In this document: piece by piece, positions 34,297 through 42,059 of the stretch
Layout: each line of letters starts with the position of its first letter
How positions within the stretch are numbered: the first letter of the stretch is position 1
NCBI RefSeq assembly: GCF_900465355.1
Contig: NZ_LS483254.1
Span: 186,001 to 250,000, forward strand
Reading direction: 5' to 3'
DNA length: 64,000 bases
Source: Candidatus Bipolaricaulis anaerobius
Lineage (GTDB): Bacteria > Bipolaricaulota > Bipolaricaulia > Bipolaricaulales > Bipolaricaulaceae
Notes under the pieces: generated by a model
What the model was told of the DNA's origin: nothing
What the model saw: the letters and a program-made list of their open reading frames with translations, nothing else
Databases searched by the model: none
Program-made: the position numbers and the translations under genes

Positions 34297-34736
34297 AGGC
34301 ACGGCCCGTGCTGAACTGGGCAGTTGACGCCTGCCGGCCAGGCAAGGGCCGGGAGCAGATGGGTTTCATGTTCGTACGGCCCCTCGGCGAGACAGGGCGT
34401 TTCGCCTGTTGCGAGTTCATACCGGTTCCCGACAATCGACTCCTCCGCCAGGCACGTGATGCCATTACTTCAGACCCACTCTGCCTAATCTGGGCGTGTC
34501 GCCACGCCAAGGAGACGGGGACGGTTCTGTTCATGGTTCATACCCATGTAGCCGTGACAGCGGCGTTCTCTGAGCTAGATGACAAGACAGAACGAAGAGT
34601 CGCTCGCTGTGTCATGGAGCTAACGGGTGTGGAGCGGTTTGGAGCGGTCGTCTTGTCGTTGAAAGAGCACCGAGCGCGACTCTGGCAAAGCTGCGGCGAT
34701 GATCTCGTTCAGACCGCCGTGACGCTCGAAGCCTGA
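34293..34736 (+). CDS. JAMM/MPN+ (JAB1-type) metalloprotease-like protein (cassette A)
   Basis: About 147 residues from the GTG that overlaps the MFS stop as GTGA (an in-frame GTG at 34251 is an alternative). The JAMM zinc motif is complete: Glu21 in GREQMGF, then HTHVAVTAAFSELD with His83, His85, Ser93 and Asp96 in exact H-x-H-x7-S-x2-D spacing. JAMM proteins cleave isopeptide or peptide bonds, and bacterial ones often accompany ubiquitin-like or sulfur-carrier systems. In this operon a leader peptidase role is conceivable, but that is inference. Several extra cysteines. Confidence 0.78.
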   Translation: MKARPVLNWAVDACRPGKGREQMGFMFVRPLGETGRFACCEFIPVPDNRLLRQARDAITSDPLCLIWACRHAKETGTVLFMVHTHVAVTAAFSELDDKTERRVARCVMELTGVERFGAVVLSLKEHRARLWQSCGDDLVQTAVTLEA

Positions 34737-34755
34737 GCAACGCAGAGGGGGAAGA

Positions 34756-34965
34756 GTGTCCTTTTCTGTAAGGAGGGGCCTTGGGGCAACGTTGATCGTG
34801 GTCGCTCACCGCCTTTCTACGATCTACATGGCTGACCGGATCTACCTCCTGGAAGGGGGACCCGTCGTCTGTAAGGGCGCGCATGGAGAACTCCTTGCGC
34901 GCTGCCACGGGTACCGCGCCCTGTTTGAGAAGCAGCTCGTGCACGAGAGCGGGGTGCGCCCCTGA
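34756..34965 (+). pseudogene. C-terminal fragment of an ABC exporter ATPase
   Basis: About 70 codons remain. ATLIVVAHRLSTIYMADRIY carries the H-loop histidine and switch region of an ABCB-type exporter, then VVCKGAHGELLARCHGYRALFEKQ. Walker A, signature and Walker B are missing, as is the whole membrane domain. Its stop codon lies inside the left inverted repeat of the IS3 element. It may be what is left of a cassette A exporter. Confidence 0.8.
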
Positions 34966-36268
34966 AGCGGGACCACCAGGACGACTAACGACCGACGACC
35001 GACCTTCGGGTGTATTCTCCCCTGGGAAGAGAGGAGGGGTGAGGTGAGCACGCAGAACGGCAGGTACAGTTCGGCGTTCAAGTTCCAGGTGGTGTTGGAA
35101 TCCCTGAAGGCTGAAGGAAAAGGCGGGGAGGCTCAGGTGGCCCGGGCGTACGGGATCCACCCAGTGACGCTGTCCAACTGGAAGAGGCAGTTCCTCCAGC
35201 GTGGACCGGAGGTGTTCGGGGGCACAGAGGAGGTCAAGGGGTACGAGAAGAGGATTGCGGATCTGGAGCGGGTAGTCGGCCAGAAGGAAGTGGAGATTGC
35301 GCTTCTCACAAATTTCTTGAAGGGGCGCTGACGGTGGACAAGAAGATCGAGCTGGTGGAGGTGCACCGTGGGAAGCACGGGCTCAACCGATGCCTGCGTG
35401 CCCTGGGGGTATCGAAGGGGACCTGGCATCGCCACCAGTGCCGTCCGGCAGTGCCCGCAGCGGACGAGAAGCTGAAAGCGGAGGTGCTATCCGTGGTGCG
35501 GGAGCATCCGGCGTACGGGTACCGGAGGATCCAGGTCGAGCTGCGGGAGCGGACCGGGGAGCGGGTGAACCACAAGCGGCTGCGGAGGCTGCTTGGCACC
35601 TGGGATCTGGCTCTGCCTCGGAAGGTGGCCCGCCCCTGGCCGAGCGGGGTGCGGCAGATCCTCAGGACGGGCCGAGGGAAGCTCGATCTGGTACAGGGAA
35701 GGGAGATGGAGCCGCTGGAGGCACTGTCGACGGACTTCACGGAGATCCGGTACGCTGGGGGAACGAAGAAGGCGCACCTGATGGCGATGGTGGATGTGGG
35801 GAGTGCGTGGGTGCCGGGGTGGGCGGTGGGGTCCTCGGCAGACCGCAGCCTGGCCCTGCGCTGCTGGGAAACGGTGAAGGAAGCGTTGGCTCACGTCGGC
35901 CGGGGAACGGAGGGGGTGATCGTGCACCACGACCACGACGCGGTGTACACAAGCTACGACTGGTTGCAGACGCTCCTCATCCGGGACCGAGCGCGGGTGT
36001 CCTACGCTGAGCGGGGTGCGCGGGACAACCCGTGGATCGAGTCGTTGTGGGGCCACTTCAAGGTGGAGAACGGTTCACTCCTCTCCGAGGCGGCGACCCT
36101 GGAGGAGCTGGAGTGGGTCATTGACCGGCAGATGCTGTACTACAACCAGGAACGGCGGCACTCGGGACTTGGCTACCGAGCGCCGATGGCGTACCTGGAA
36201 GACGAGGGGATCCACCCAAAGGTCTTAGTCGAAATCGGCCCTCGAAGTGGTTCCGTTTTAGGGGCGCA
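34955..36268 (+). mobile_element. IS3-family insertion sequence, 1314 bp
   Basis: Bounded by imperfect 23-bp inverted repeats: TGCGCCCCTGAAGCGGGACC (34955 on, continuing ACC to 34977) and, reversed, TGCGCCCCTAAAACGGAACC (36268 back to 36246). I count 19 of 23 bases shared. The ends are TG...CA as in IS3 elements. It carries orfA and orfB. No clean target-site duplication is visible (GGGG on the left, GGTC on the right), so flanking DNA may have rearranged. No second copy lies in the window. Confidence 0.85.
35044..35331 (+). CDS. IS3-family transposase OrfA
   Basis: 95 residues: an N-terminal helix-turn-helix (YSSAFKFQVVLESLKAEG to GIHPVTLSNWKRQF) followed by a leucine-zipper-like coil (EEVKGYEKRIADLERVVGQKEVEIALL). 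GTG start with GAGGAGGGG upstream. It binds the element ends and partners OrfB. The stop is 2 bases before the OrfB GTG, so OrfB could be made by reinitiation or by the frameshift usual in the family. Confidence 0.93.
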   Translation: MSTQNGRYSSAFKFQVVLESLKAEGKGGEAQVARAYGIHPVTLSNWKRQFLQRGPEVFGGTEEVKGYEKRIADLERVVGQKEVEIALLTNFLKGR

Positions 36269-36350
36269 GGTCCGAGGGAGGCTGCTCCCGAGCAGAGCGC
36301 AGCAGCGGAGGGGTGAGACATGGCGGTGGCGTATGAGGTGGCAGGGCTGA
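35334..36350 (+). CDS. IS3-family transposase OrfB (integrase catalytic domain)
   Basis: 338 residues as read. Residues 40-110 are the HTH_21 region (VREHPAYGYRRIQVEL). The rve domain has the DDE triad at Asp134 (STDFTEIRY), Asp200 (VHHDHDAVYTS) and Glu236 (NPWIESLWGHFKVE). The frame has no stop inside the element: it passes through the right inverted repeat at 36268 and ends 82 bases later, overlapping the start of the ABC gene at 36320. The last ~27 residues are therefore probably not native. Confidence 0.92.
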   Translation: MDKKIELVEVHRGKHGLNRCLRALGVSKGTWHRHQCRPAVPAADEKLKAEVLSVVREHPAYGYRRIQVELRERTGERVNHKRLRRLLGTWDLALPRKVARPWPSGVRQILRTGRGKLDLVQGREMEPLEALSTDFTEIRYAGGTKKAHLMAMVDVGSAWVPGWAVGSSADRSLALRCWETVKEALAHVGRGTEGVIVHHDHDAVYTSYDWLQTLLIRDRARVSYAERGARDNPWIESLWGHFKVENGSLLSEAATLEELEWVIDRQMLYYNQERRHSGLGYRAPMAYLEDEGIHPKVLVEIGPRSGSVLGAQVRGRLLPSRAQQRRGETWRWRMRWQG

Positions 36351-37261
36351 CAAAGCGGTACCCCGGGCCGAAGGAGGTGCTCGCCAACGACCGCATCGAC
36401 CTTTGCATCGCCACAGGGGAGATCGTGGGGATCTTCGGCCCCAACGGCGCGGGCAAGACGACGCTCGTGCGACAGCTGATGGGCCTCCTCCGTCCTACCG
36501 CGGGCCAGATTCGGCTGTTCGACAACGATCTCGTCCGTGAGCCCACGATAGCCACAAATCACGTGGCCTACTTTGCTCAGGAGACCTCGTACTTCTGGTA
36601 CCTGAAGCCGCGCGAGCTCTTGGCGATTACGGGCCGATTGCGAGGGCTCACGTCAAGAGAGGCGAACAGCCAGGCGTATTCGTTGCTGGGTAAGTTCAAT
36701 CTAGGGAACCTGGCGGGGAAGACCCTGTCCCGCCTCAGCTTCGGGCAGGCGCGGTTCGTGGCGCTGTTATCGGTGTTCATGGGAAACCGGCCGATCCTGA
36801 TCCTGGACGAGCCGACGAACGATCTCGATCCCCTGCACCGGCGCGCCTTCTGGGACTACCTGTGGGAGGTGAACAGTCGAGAAGGGACCACCGTGCTCCT
36901 CGTTACCCACAACGTGCACGAGGCGGAGCACGTGGTGCACCGGGTGGTGATCGTGGATGCAGGGCGCATCGTCGCCTCGGGTACGCCCGGCGAGCTCAAG
37001 GCGGGGCTGGAAGGTCAGGTTCGGGTGGAGGTTGCTCTGGCGGAGCCCCTCAACAATCACGAGCTGCCGACGTTCGCAGGCTGCGAGAGGCTCCCCGCGA
37101 AGCGGAACACCCTCTTGCTCCAGACGGCCCGGGAGAACGTGGAGGCGGTGATCCGTGCTGTGTACGACCGTTTCCCCTCAGGCGCGGTAAGCGACCTGCG
37201 GGTCGTCCCCCCGACCTTGGAGGACGTCTATGTGCAGACCGTGGGGAAGGAGTGGGGATGA
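36320..37261 (+). CDS. ABC-2 type transporter ATP-binding protein
   Basis: 313 residues with Walker A GPNGAGKTT (40-48), Q-loop YFAQET, a variant signature LSFGQ, Walker B ILILDEPTNDLDP and H-loop VTHNVHEA. A C-terminal ~80-residue extension follows, as in CcmA/BcrA-type drug or bacteriocin exporters. GGAGGGG ribosome binding site before ATG. It overlaps the permease gene in ATGA. Located between the two RiPP-like cassettes, it may serve immunity or export, but that rests on position only. Confidence 0.92.
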   Translation: MAVAYEVAGLTKRYPGPKEVLANDRIDLCIATGEIVGIFGPNGAGKTTLVRQLMGLLRPTAGQIRLFDNDLVREPTIATNHVAYFAQETSYFWYLKPRELLAITGRLRGLTSREANSQAYSLLGKFNLGNLAGKTLSRLSFGQARFVALLSVFMGNRPILILDEPTNDLDPLHRRAFWDYLWEVNSREGTTVLLVTHNVHEAEHVVHRVVIVDAGRIVASGTPGELKAGLEGQVRVEVALAEPLNNHELPTFAGCERLPAKRNTLLLQTARENVEAVIRAVYDRFPSGAVSDLRVVPPTLEDVYVQTVGKEWG

Positions 37262-38028
37262 AACGGGTGTGGACCAAAACGAGGAAACTCGTGGTGGATA
37301 GCTGGCTAGTGTTCGTCAGCCGGATGTTCGAGGTCCGGCACATGTGGGTATGGTCTGTGGTCATGATCAGCTTCTTCCCGCTCTCGATCATGGGCTTCCT
37401 ACTCCTGTTCGGCGAGTCTACGCCGGAGCGGATCCTCTACATCGTCACCGGTAGCATCACCAACGCCGTTTCCCTCCAAGCAGGGCTATCGTTGGGGCAG
37501 AGGATCGGGAGCATGAAGGCCCACCGAGTGTTCGACTACTACGCTTCCCTTCCCATCTCGAAACTCTCGTTCATCTTTGGGCTCAACCTGAACGCGTTGC
37601 TTTTGTGCGTGCCTTCGTCCCTTATCCTTCTGACCATCTCCATGCTGGCCTTCCGGTTGCGGATTGTGAACCCAGCTCTCTTCGTTGCGACGTTCGTGCT
37701 CGGGGGGTTCTCTCTGGCTGGGGTGGGGGCAATGATTGGGTTCTACAGCCGCAGCGGCCAGATCGCGGGTATCCTCACCCAGGTTGTCGATCCAATCCTT
37801 GTGTTTTTCGCTCCAGTGTACATGCCCGAGGATGTGTTGCCGACCTTCCTTCGCTACACGGCGCCGTTCCTTCCCACCACGCACGTGGCACGGCTGTTGC
37901 GCGCCGCGTTCGGGCATCCCACGGAGCGGATATACCAACCCATAGTCATCCTTGTCGGGTTCATCTTCATCACGGTGATCCTTGTCCAACGCGGGCTGGA
38001 CTGGCGCGGCGACCGCCCGTTGGCCTGA
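37258..38028 (+). CDS. ABC-2 type transporter permease
   Basis: 256 residues with about six hydrophobic helices. The layout (FEVRHMWVWSVVMISFFPLS; GSITNAVSLQAGLSLGQRIG; VDPILVFFAPVYMPEDVLP then FLPTTHVARLLR) matches ABC-2 permeases. It is the membrane half of the transporter whose ATPase is encoded immediately upstream. A 121-bp gap without gene follows. Confidence 0.88.
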   Translation: MKRVWTKTRKLVVDSWLVFVSRMFEVRHMWVWSVVMISFFPLSIMGFLLLFGESTPERILYIVTGSITNAVSLQAGLSLGQRIGSMKAHRVFDYYASLPISKLSFIFGLNLNALLLCVPSSLILLTISMLAFRLRIVNPALFVATFVLGGFSLAGVGAMIGFYSRSGQIAGILTQVVDPILVFFAPVYMPEDVLPTFLRYTAPFLPTTHVARLLRAAFGHPTERIYQPIVILVGFIFITVILVQRGLDWRGDRPLA

Positions 38029-38149
38029 GAAGTGTCGATAGGGACTGAAGGCGCTGGATCCGGAGACGGTCGCGCACTTCTGCACCCCCGAACCGGAACG
38101 CAGCATGGGGTTGTTGACAGGCGCCGGAGGCGTCGAGGAGGGAGAGGAA

Positions 38150-39034
38150 ATGTGGGAGATCCTCCATAGGGTGAAGCGGACGTTCGAACGGAGCCTGCCC
38201 GTGACCGGGCACGTGCGGCTGGAGGTGCGCACCGAGAGCGGCGACGTGGCCGTGCGGGAAGGAGCTGATGACGTTGTTCGCGTCCGGGGCCGGATCTGGG
38301 TCTCAGGACCTCGCGATGAGGTCCGGGAGGTGCTGGAGGAGATCGAGCGTCATCCACCGGTCGAGCAGATCGGTTCCACCCTCCGGATCGGCGACCTCCC
38401 CTCGCGGCTCGAGCGGGACAACTGCTCGGTGGCCGCTGACTACTGGATCGAGGCGCCTGTCGATACGGAGGTTCAGGTGGAGGTGGACTCCGGGGACGTG
38501 AAGATCGTTGGGTTACGGGGGCCGGTCGTGGCGAAGCTCGGTTCGGGCGATGTCGAGGTGGCGCGGATCGAGGGCGACCTCGAGGTGCAGGTGGACAGCG
38601 GGGATGCGGAAGGAGGTCAGCTCCGCGGGAGAGCATGGTTCGACATAGACAGCGGTGACCTCGATCTGTGCGACGTCCGGGGACCTGTCCGAGCGGTGGT
38701 CGACTCGGGGGACGTGGCGTTGGCCGATCTCGGCCCTGAGCTGGAACTGAGCGTGGACTCGGGGGACGTCAGCCTCGCCTCGGCCGTGCCCGACGGGGCA
38801 CGGTGGAGGGTGTATACGGACTCGGGCGACGTCGCGGTCTGTCTTCCCCGCGGCAGCCGATGCGTGATGGAGGCGGAGGCGAGCTCGGGGGACCTCGACT
38901 GCGACCTTCCGCTGGTGGTGGAGACCGACGACGAAGGGGCCTCGGCTCGCGGTACCCTGGGAGAGGGGGCCACGGCGCGGATCGAGATCTCGACCGACAA
39001 CGGGGACATCGCCCTCCGCTGGAGGGACCGGTAG
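38150..39034 (+). CDS. DUF4097-like protein with SGD repeats
   Basis: 294 residues from an ATG with GGAGGGAGAGGAA directly upstream. No signal peptide or membrane helix. From about residue 25 it is a series of ~20-residue units each ending in a SGDV/SGDL turn (VDSGDVKIVGL, VDSGDVALADL, TDSGDVAVCLP and others, about ten). This is typical of the DUF4097 beta-solenoid. Such proteins often stand beside ABC transporters or regulators; function unknown. Four cysteines. Confidence 0.82.
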   Translation: MWEILHRVKRTFERSLPVTGHVRLEVRTESGDVAVREGADDVVRVRGRIWVSGPRDEVREVLEEIERHPPVEQIGSTLRIGDLPSRLERDNCSVAADYWIEAPVDTEVQVEVDSGDVKIVGLRGPVVAKLGSGDVEVARIEGDLEVQVDSGDAEGGQLRGRAWFDIDSGDLDLCDVRGPVRAVVDSGDVALADLGPELELSVDSGDVSLASAVPDGARWRVYTDSGDVAVCLPRGSRCVMEAEASSGDLDCDLPLVVETDDEGASARGTLGEGATARIEISTDNGDIALRWRDR

Positions 39035-39149
39035 ACCTCGGGGACCCCATCGCACCCGGAACGCCCCGCGATCGCAGGGTGGCTCGCGAACCGGCCCGCG
39101 CGGTGAGTTAGTGATCGCATCTGCATTCCGCGTGGTTCCATCGGCATGG

Positions 39150-39868
39150 AGGGAGAACAGGTTGGCGACACCGGGGGACATCCCCTGGCCCGGGGTGAGC
39201 CCGACGTCAGTCACCGCCGAGCGGACCTTCTTGCGGATGCTTTCCTCCGGCTCCATGAGGCCGATGTAGTGGTCGGGCCCGGCGGACTTGCTCATCTTCC
39301 GCTCCGGGTCGGCGAGGGACATGATCCGCGCCCCCTCACCGAGGATCGGCTCCGGTTCGGGGAATGTTCCCCCGAACCGGAAGTTGAACCGCCGCGCGAT
39401 CCGCCGCGCCTCCTCCAGGTGCTGGACCTGGTCCTCCCCCACCGGGACGTGGTCGGCGCGGTAGAGGAGGATGTCCGCTGCCTGGAGGACCGGATAGTAG
39501 AACAGGCCACCGTTGATGAACTCCTGCTCCGCGGCCTTCTCTTTGAACTGGGTCATCCGCGTCAGGTCCCCGTACGAGGCGACACAGCCCAGGATCCAGC
39601 ATAGCTCCGTGTGCTCCGGGACGGCGGACTGGACATAGAGGACAGACCGCTCAGGGTCGATCCCGCACGCGACGAGGTCGAGGGCGAGCTCCCGCCGCGC
39701 CGTGCGGAGCTCGGCGGGCACCGTGTCCTCGTTGGTGAGAGCGTGGTAGTCGGCGATACAGTAGATACACTCGTTTCCCTGCTGGAGCTCGACCCAGCGC
39801 TCGATCGCCCCGAAGTAGTTCCCGATGTGGAGCTCCCCTGTTGGCTGGATGCCTGAGAAGATGCGCAT
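39150..39868 (-). pseudogene. Truncated second copy of trpS
   Basis: Codons 1 to ~239 of trpS, from MRIFSGIQPTG to GVANLFS, with the HIGN and KMSKS motifs intact. The C-terminal quarter (anticodon-recognition region) is missing, and the frame runs into unrelated DNA. It differs from the full gene by Asp to Glu and Val to Ala only; the remaining differences are synonymous. Its promoter is also copied, so a truncated protein could be expressed, although it should not charge tRNA. Confidence 0.93.
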
Positions 39869-39982
39869 GGATGATCGGCGGCAGTATAGGGAGCTTCGCG
39901 CCTGCCCACAAGAGACTCTCCTCGGCAACCAGCGGGACGGAGCCGAGTCGGGACTTGTTCGAGGAATGATCTGGTTGGACGA
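39150..39982. repeat. Duplicated block 1, copy B
   Basis: Counterpart of 29650-30482. The left end falls inside trpS coding sequence, and the right end 115 bp upstream of the start codon. The next 67 bp (39983-40049) match nothing in the window and replace the 534 bp that in copy A hold the regulator promoter and its sensory domain. Confidence 0.97.
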
Positions 39983-40049
39983 CGGTACCCTGAAGCGCTG
40001 CTTGCCGCCCACCACCGACTTGCCCATGAGCAGGGCCGTCTCGTGCGGC

Positions 40050-40312
40050 GGCTGGTGGATCTCGCCTACGCCGGCACCCGGCAACGCCTGGTGCGGGTGC
40101 TCCTAGAACTCGGGGAGGAGCACGGGGCAGCGGAGGGAGGTGGGGTGCGGATCGATATTCCTCTTTCGCTTCGGGACCTGGCGGAGATGATCGGAGCAAG
40201 CCGACAAGCGACCTGCAAGGAACTCCAGCTGCTGCGTGCCAAGGGGTTGATCGAAGTTGTGTGGCCGAGGGTCTTCCTCTCGGACCTGGAGCACCTGCGC
40301 CAGCTCAGCTGA
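40050..40312 (+). pseudogene. C-terminal (DNA-binding) half of the FNR-like regulator
   Basis: Encodes residues ~145-231 of the regulator, identical in protein sequence to the intact copy, with six synonymous changes. The cysteine cluster and sensory roll are gone. An in-frame GTG at 40043 could start an 89-residue protein holding only the winged helix, but no good ribosome binding site precedes it. If made, it could compete for the operators. More likely it is a remnant. Confidence 0.88.
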
Positions 40313-40375
40313 CGAATGTCCTGCTCGCGGAAGAACTCTTGTTCCAGACTGCTCTTCGCCCTCTACATTCGCCTC

Positions 40376-40414
40376 GGCGAACGCCGTCGTTCGCCTAGAC
40401 GAACGGAATCGTTC
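40376..40414. promoter_or_regulatory. Paired palindromic operators of cassette B
   Basis: The same two perfect palindromes as before cassette A, at 40376-40395 and 40401-40414, again 22 bp centre to centre. The spacer differs by one base (CCTAGA against CCAAGA). The peptide ATG is 72 bases downstream. The intact regulator at 30.6 kb could act here in trans. Confidence 0.7.
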
Positions 40415-40485
40415 AGCCAGCTGATTCCCGCTGAGGAGCACACCGCCATACGCTAGTGCCAGCTGCAAGTAAGGGGGTGATCGGA

Positions 40486-40596
40486 ATGGTGGCACTCAAG
40501 CTGAGAGTGACAACCCCTGAACGGCAAGATCCGGGGCAGCCCGTAGCCATGACCGGACACGGCCACGGGCACCATTGTCACGCCAGTCCAGACTGA
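40486..40596 (+). CDS. His/Cys-rich precursor-like peptide of cassette B, 36 aa
   Basis: ATG after AAGGGGGTGA. The N-terminal two thirds (MVALKLRVTTPERQDPGQPV) is a plausible leader. The C-terminus is TGHGHGHHCHASPD, five His and one Cys within ten residues, a metal-binding composition. It sits 86 bp before a SPASM radical SAM gene. I recall uncharacterised radical-SAM-linked precursors named CbpA with partner CbpB as a possible match, but cannot confirm this. Confidence 0.75.
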   Translation: MVALKLRVTTPERQDPGQPVAMTGHGHGHHCHASPD

Positions 40597-40609
40597 GTTG
40601 TCTGGGATG

Positions 40610-40654
40610 CCCAGCCTGGGGCCTCAGTGCGCCGCCAAAGGACCCCAGGTTGGG
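40610..40654 (+). promoter_or_regulatory. Stem-loop between precursor B and its radical SAM gene
   Basis: CCCAGCCTGGGG (40610-40621), 21-base loop, CCCCAGGTTGGG (40643-40654): a 12-pair stem with one G-T pair. Different in sequence from the cassette A stem but in the same position, between peptide stop and maturase start. Confidence 0.6.
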
Positions 40655-40682
40655 CTCTGCACTGAAAGGGTGGGTGTCTGCC

Positions 40683-42059
40683 ATGGGCATGACAGACTTT
40701 CGGACGATCTCTCTAGGCGAGGGTGCTTCTGTGGTGTTGGAGCCAGAGACCTTGCTTTGGGTGATTGCAGAGTCGAAGCAGCTCAAACAGGCTCACAGGC
40801 TGTTGAGCGATACCTATAGCGAGCTTCAAGATGATCTAAAGCAAGACACTGAGCGAATGAGGACCTCCCATCTCGTTGACATGATAGAGCTCCATCCGAC
40901 AGCAGTATGCAATATGCGGTGTGCGTACTGCTACATACCGGAAGCGTACCGCAAGCGACCCTTGGTTATGAGCCGTGACGACGTTGATCGGGTTGTGCGT
41001 AAGGTACTCTCATGGGTAGAGGAGAAGGGAGGCATGAAGAGGATCATCTTTCATGGTGGTGAACCTCTCTTGGCCAGGGATTCAATCTTCCCGGTGATCG
41101 ACAGGTACTGGCGTGATGTTGAGTTCGGGATTCAGACGAACGCCACGCTCCTGACTCAAGGGGATGCAGACTTCATCAAGGAGAGGAATGTTCATGTTAG
41201 TCTTTCGCTCGACGGTCACACAGCGGAAGTGAACGATAGGTGTCGTCAGTACTCCAATGGGGGCAGCACGTTTGATGATGTAGTGCGTAACATCAGCCTG
41301 TTCAGGGATTTCGAATGGAATGGCGTGATCGTTACGATCACCAGACACAATGTTGGCTATCTGGCCGAGATGCTGCGCTTTCTGTATGGAATGGGCATCC
41401 GGTCGGCTCTGTTTAACCCTGTTTCACCAGCGAATCCCGCAGCCGCTCTGCTCATGCCAAAGACCGAAGATCTCCTTGCAGGCTACAGAGGGTTGATCAA
41501 TGAGCTAGTACGGCTCAATACTGTACCGGGAGCTCGCCGTTTCGTTGTCGATAACATCGAATCGCTTGTCGTTGCGCTCGTCACATCGAACATGCGGGTG
41601 CTCTACTGCCATATGACGCCTTGCGGCGCAGGAAGATTCATGTACGTCATTGACCCTGCAGGCTACGTCTACCCGTGTTCTGAGTTTGTGGGGCATGAGG
41701 AGTTCCGCTGTGGCAACATCTTCTCTGACCCTATGGCCGAAGTGCTCGATGCTCCTCCCTGTAAGCGGCTTCGCGCCAGGTATGTTGAACGAGTAAAAGG
41801 ATGCATATCCTGCGAGTACCGGATGATCTGCGGGGCGAACTGCCCAGCTGCTGTTCAGAGTCTGTCAGGCAACCTGGACGGCAGATCGCCCTACTGCGAG
41901 TTCCTCAAGGGGAGCGTGAACTTGATCTTCCGAACATTCCTTGATCACGGCATCGAGAGTGCATTCTGCCTTGTGAGCACCAGATTCGAGGAGATGCTGC
42001 GAAAGAGTGCATTGCTTCTGGATGCGAGCCAAGGCGGTGCGAGGCAACCCCGTGCGTAG
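40683..42059 (+). CDS. Radical SAM/SPASM peptide maturase (cassette B)
   Basis: 458 residues from ATG 40683 (ATG 40689 is also possible). The ~75-residue N-terminal region precedes CNMRCAYC, the SAM cluster motif; IIFHGGEPLLAR is the GGEP motif. The full SPASM signature follows: CGAGRFMYVIDPAGYVYPC, then CISCEYRMICGANC (CX2CX5CX3C) and a final Cys in RSPYCEF. A ~45-residue C-terminal tail follows. Only distantly like the cassette A enzyme: different N-terminus and SPASM spacing. Codon use is less GC-rich than in core genes. Confidence 0.88.
   Translation: MGMTDFRTISLGEGASVVLEPETLLWVIAESKQLKQAHRLLSDTYSELQDDLKQDTERMRTSHLVDMIELHPTAVCNMRCAYCYIPEAYRKRPLVMSRDDVDRVVRKVLSWVEEKGGMKRIIFHGGEPLLARDSIFPVIDRYWRDVEFGIQTNATLLTQGDADFIKERNVHVSLSLDGHTAEVNDRCRQYSNGGSTFDDVVRNISLFRDFEWNGVIVTITRHNVGYLAEMLRFLYGMGIRSALFNPVSPANPAAALLMPKTEDLLAGYRGLINELVRLNTVPGARRFVVDNIESLVVALVTSNMRVLYCHMTPCGAGRFMYVIDPAGYVYPCSEFVGHEEFRCGNIFSDPMAEVLDAPPCKRLRARYVERVKGCISCEYRMICGANCPAAVQSLSGNLDGRSPYCEFLKGSVNLIFRTFLDHGIESAFCLVSTRFEEMLRKSALLLDASQGGARQPRA

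Larger units (their letters stand above)
40050..40415. repeat. Duplicated block 2, copy B
   Basis: Counterpart of 31017-31386. It includes both operator palindromes unchanged and stops right after them, as in copy A. Confidence 0.95.

Noticed and set aside
34955-36268. Target-site duplication of the IS3 element
   Set aside because: Flanks are GGGG and GGTC; only two bases agree, not enough to call a duplication.
29650-39982. trpS duplication as an assembly artefact
   Set aside because: The copies differ by 15 scattered substitutions with synonymous bias and have different flanks, which a collapsed or misjoined assembly would not produce.
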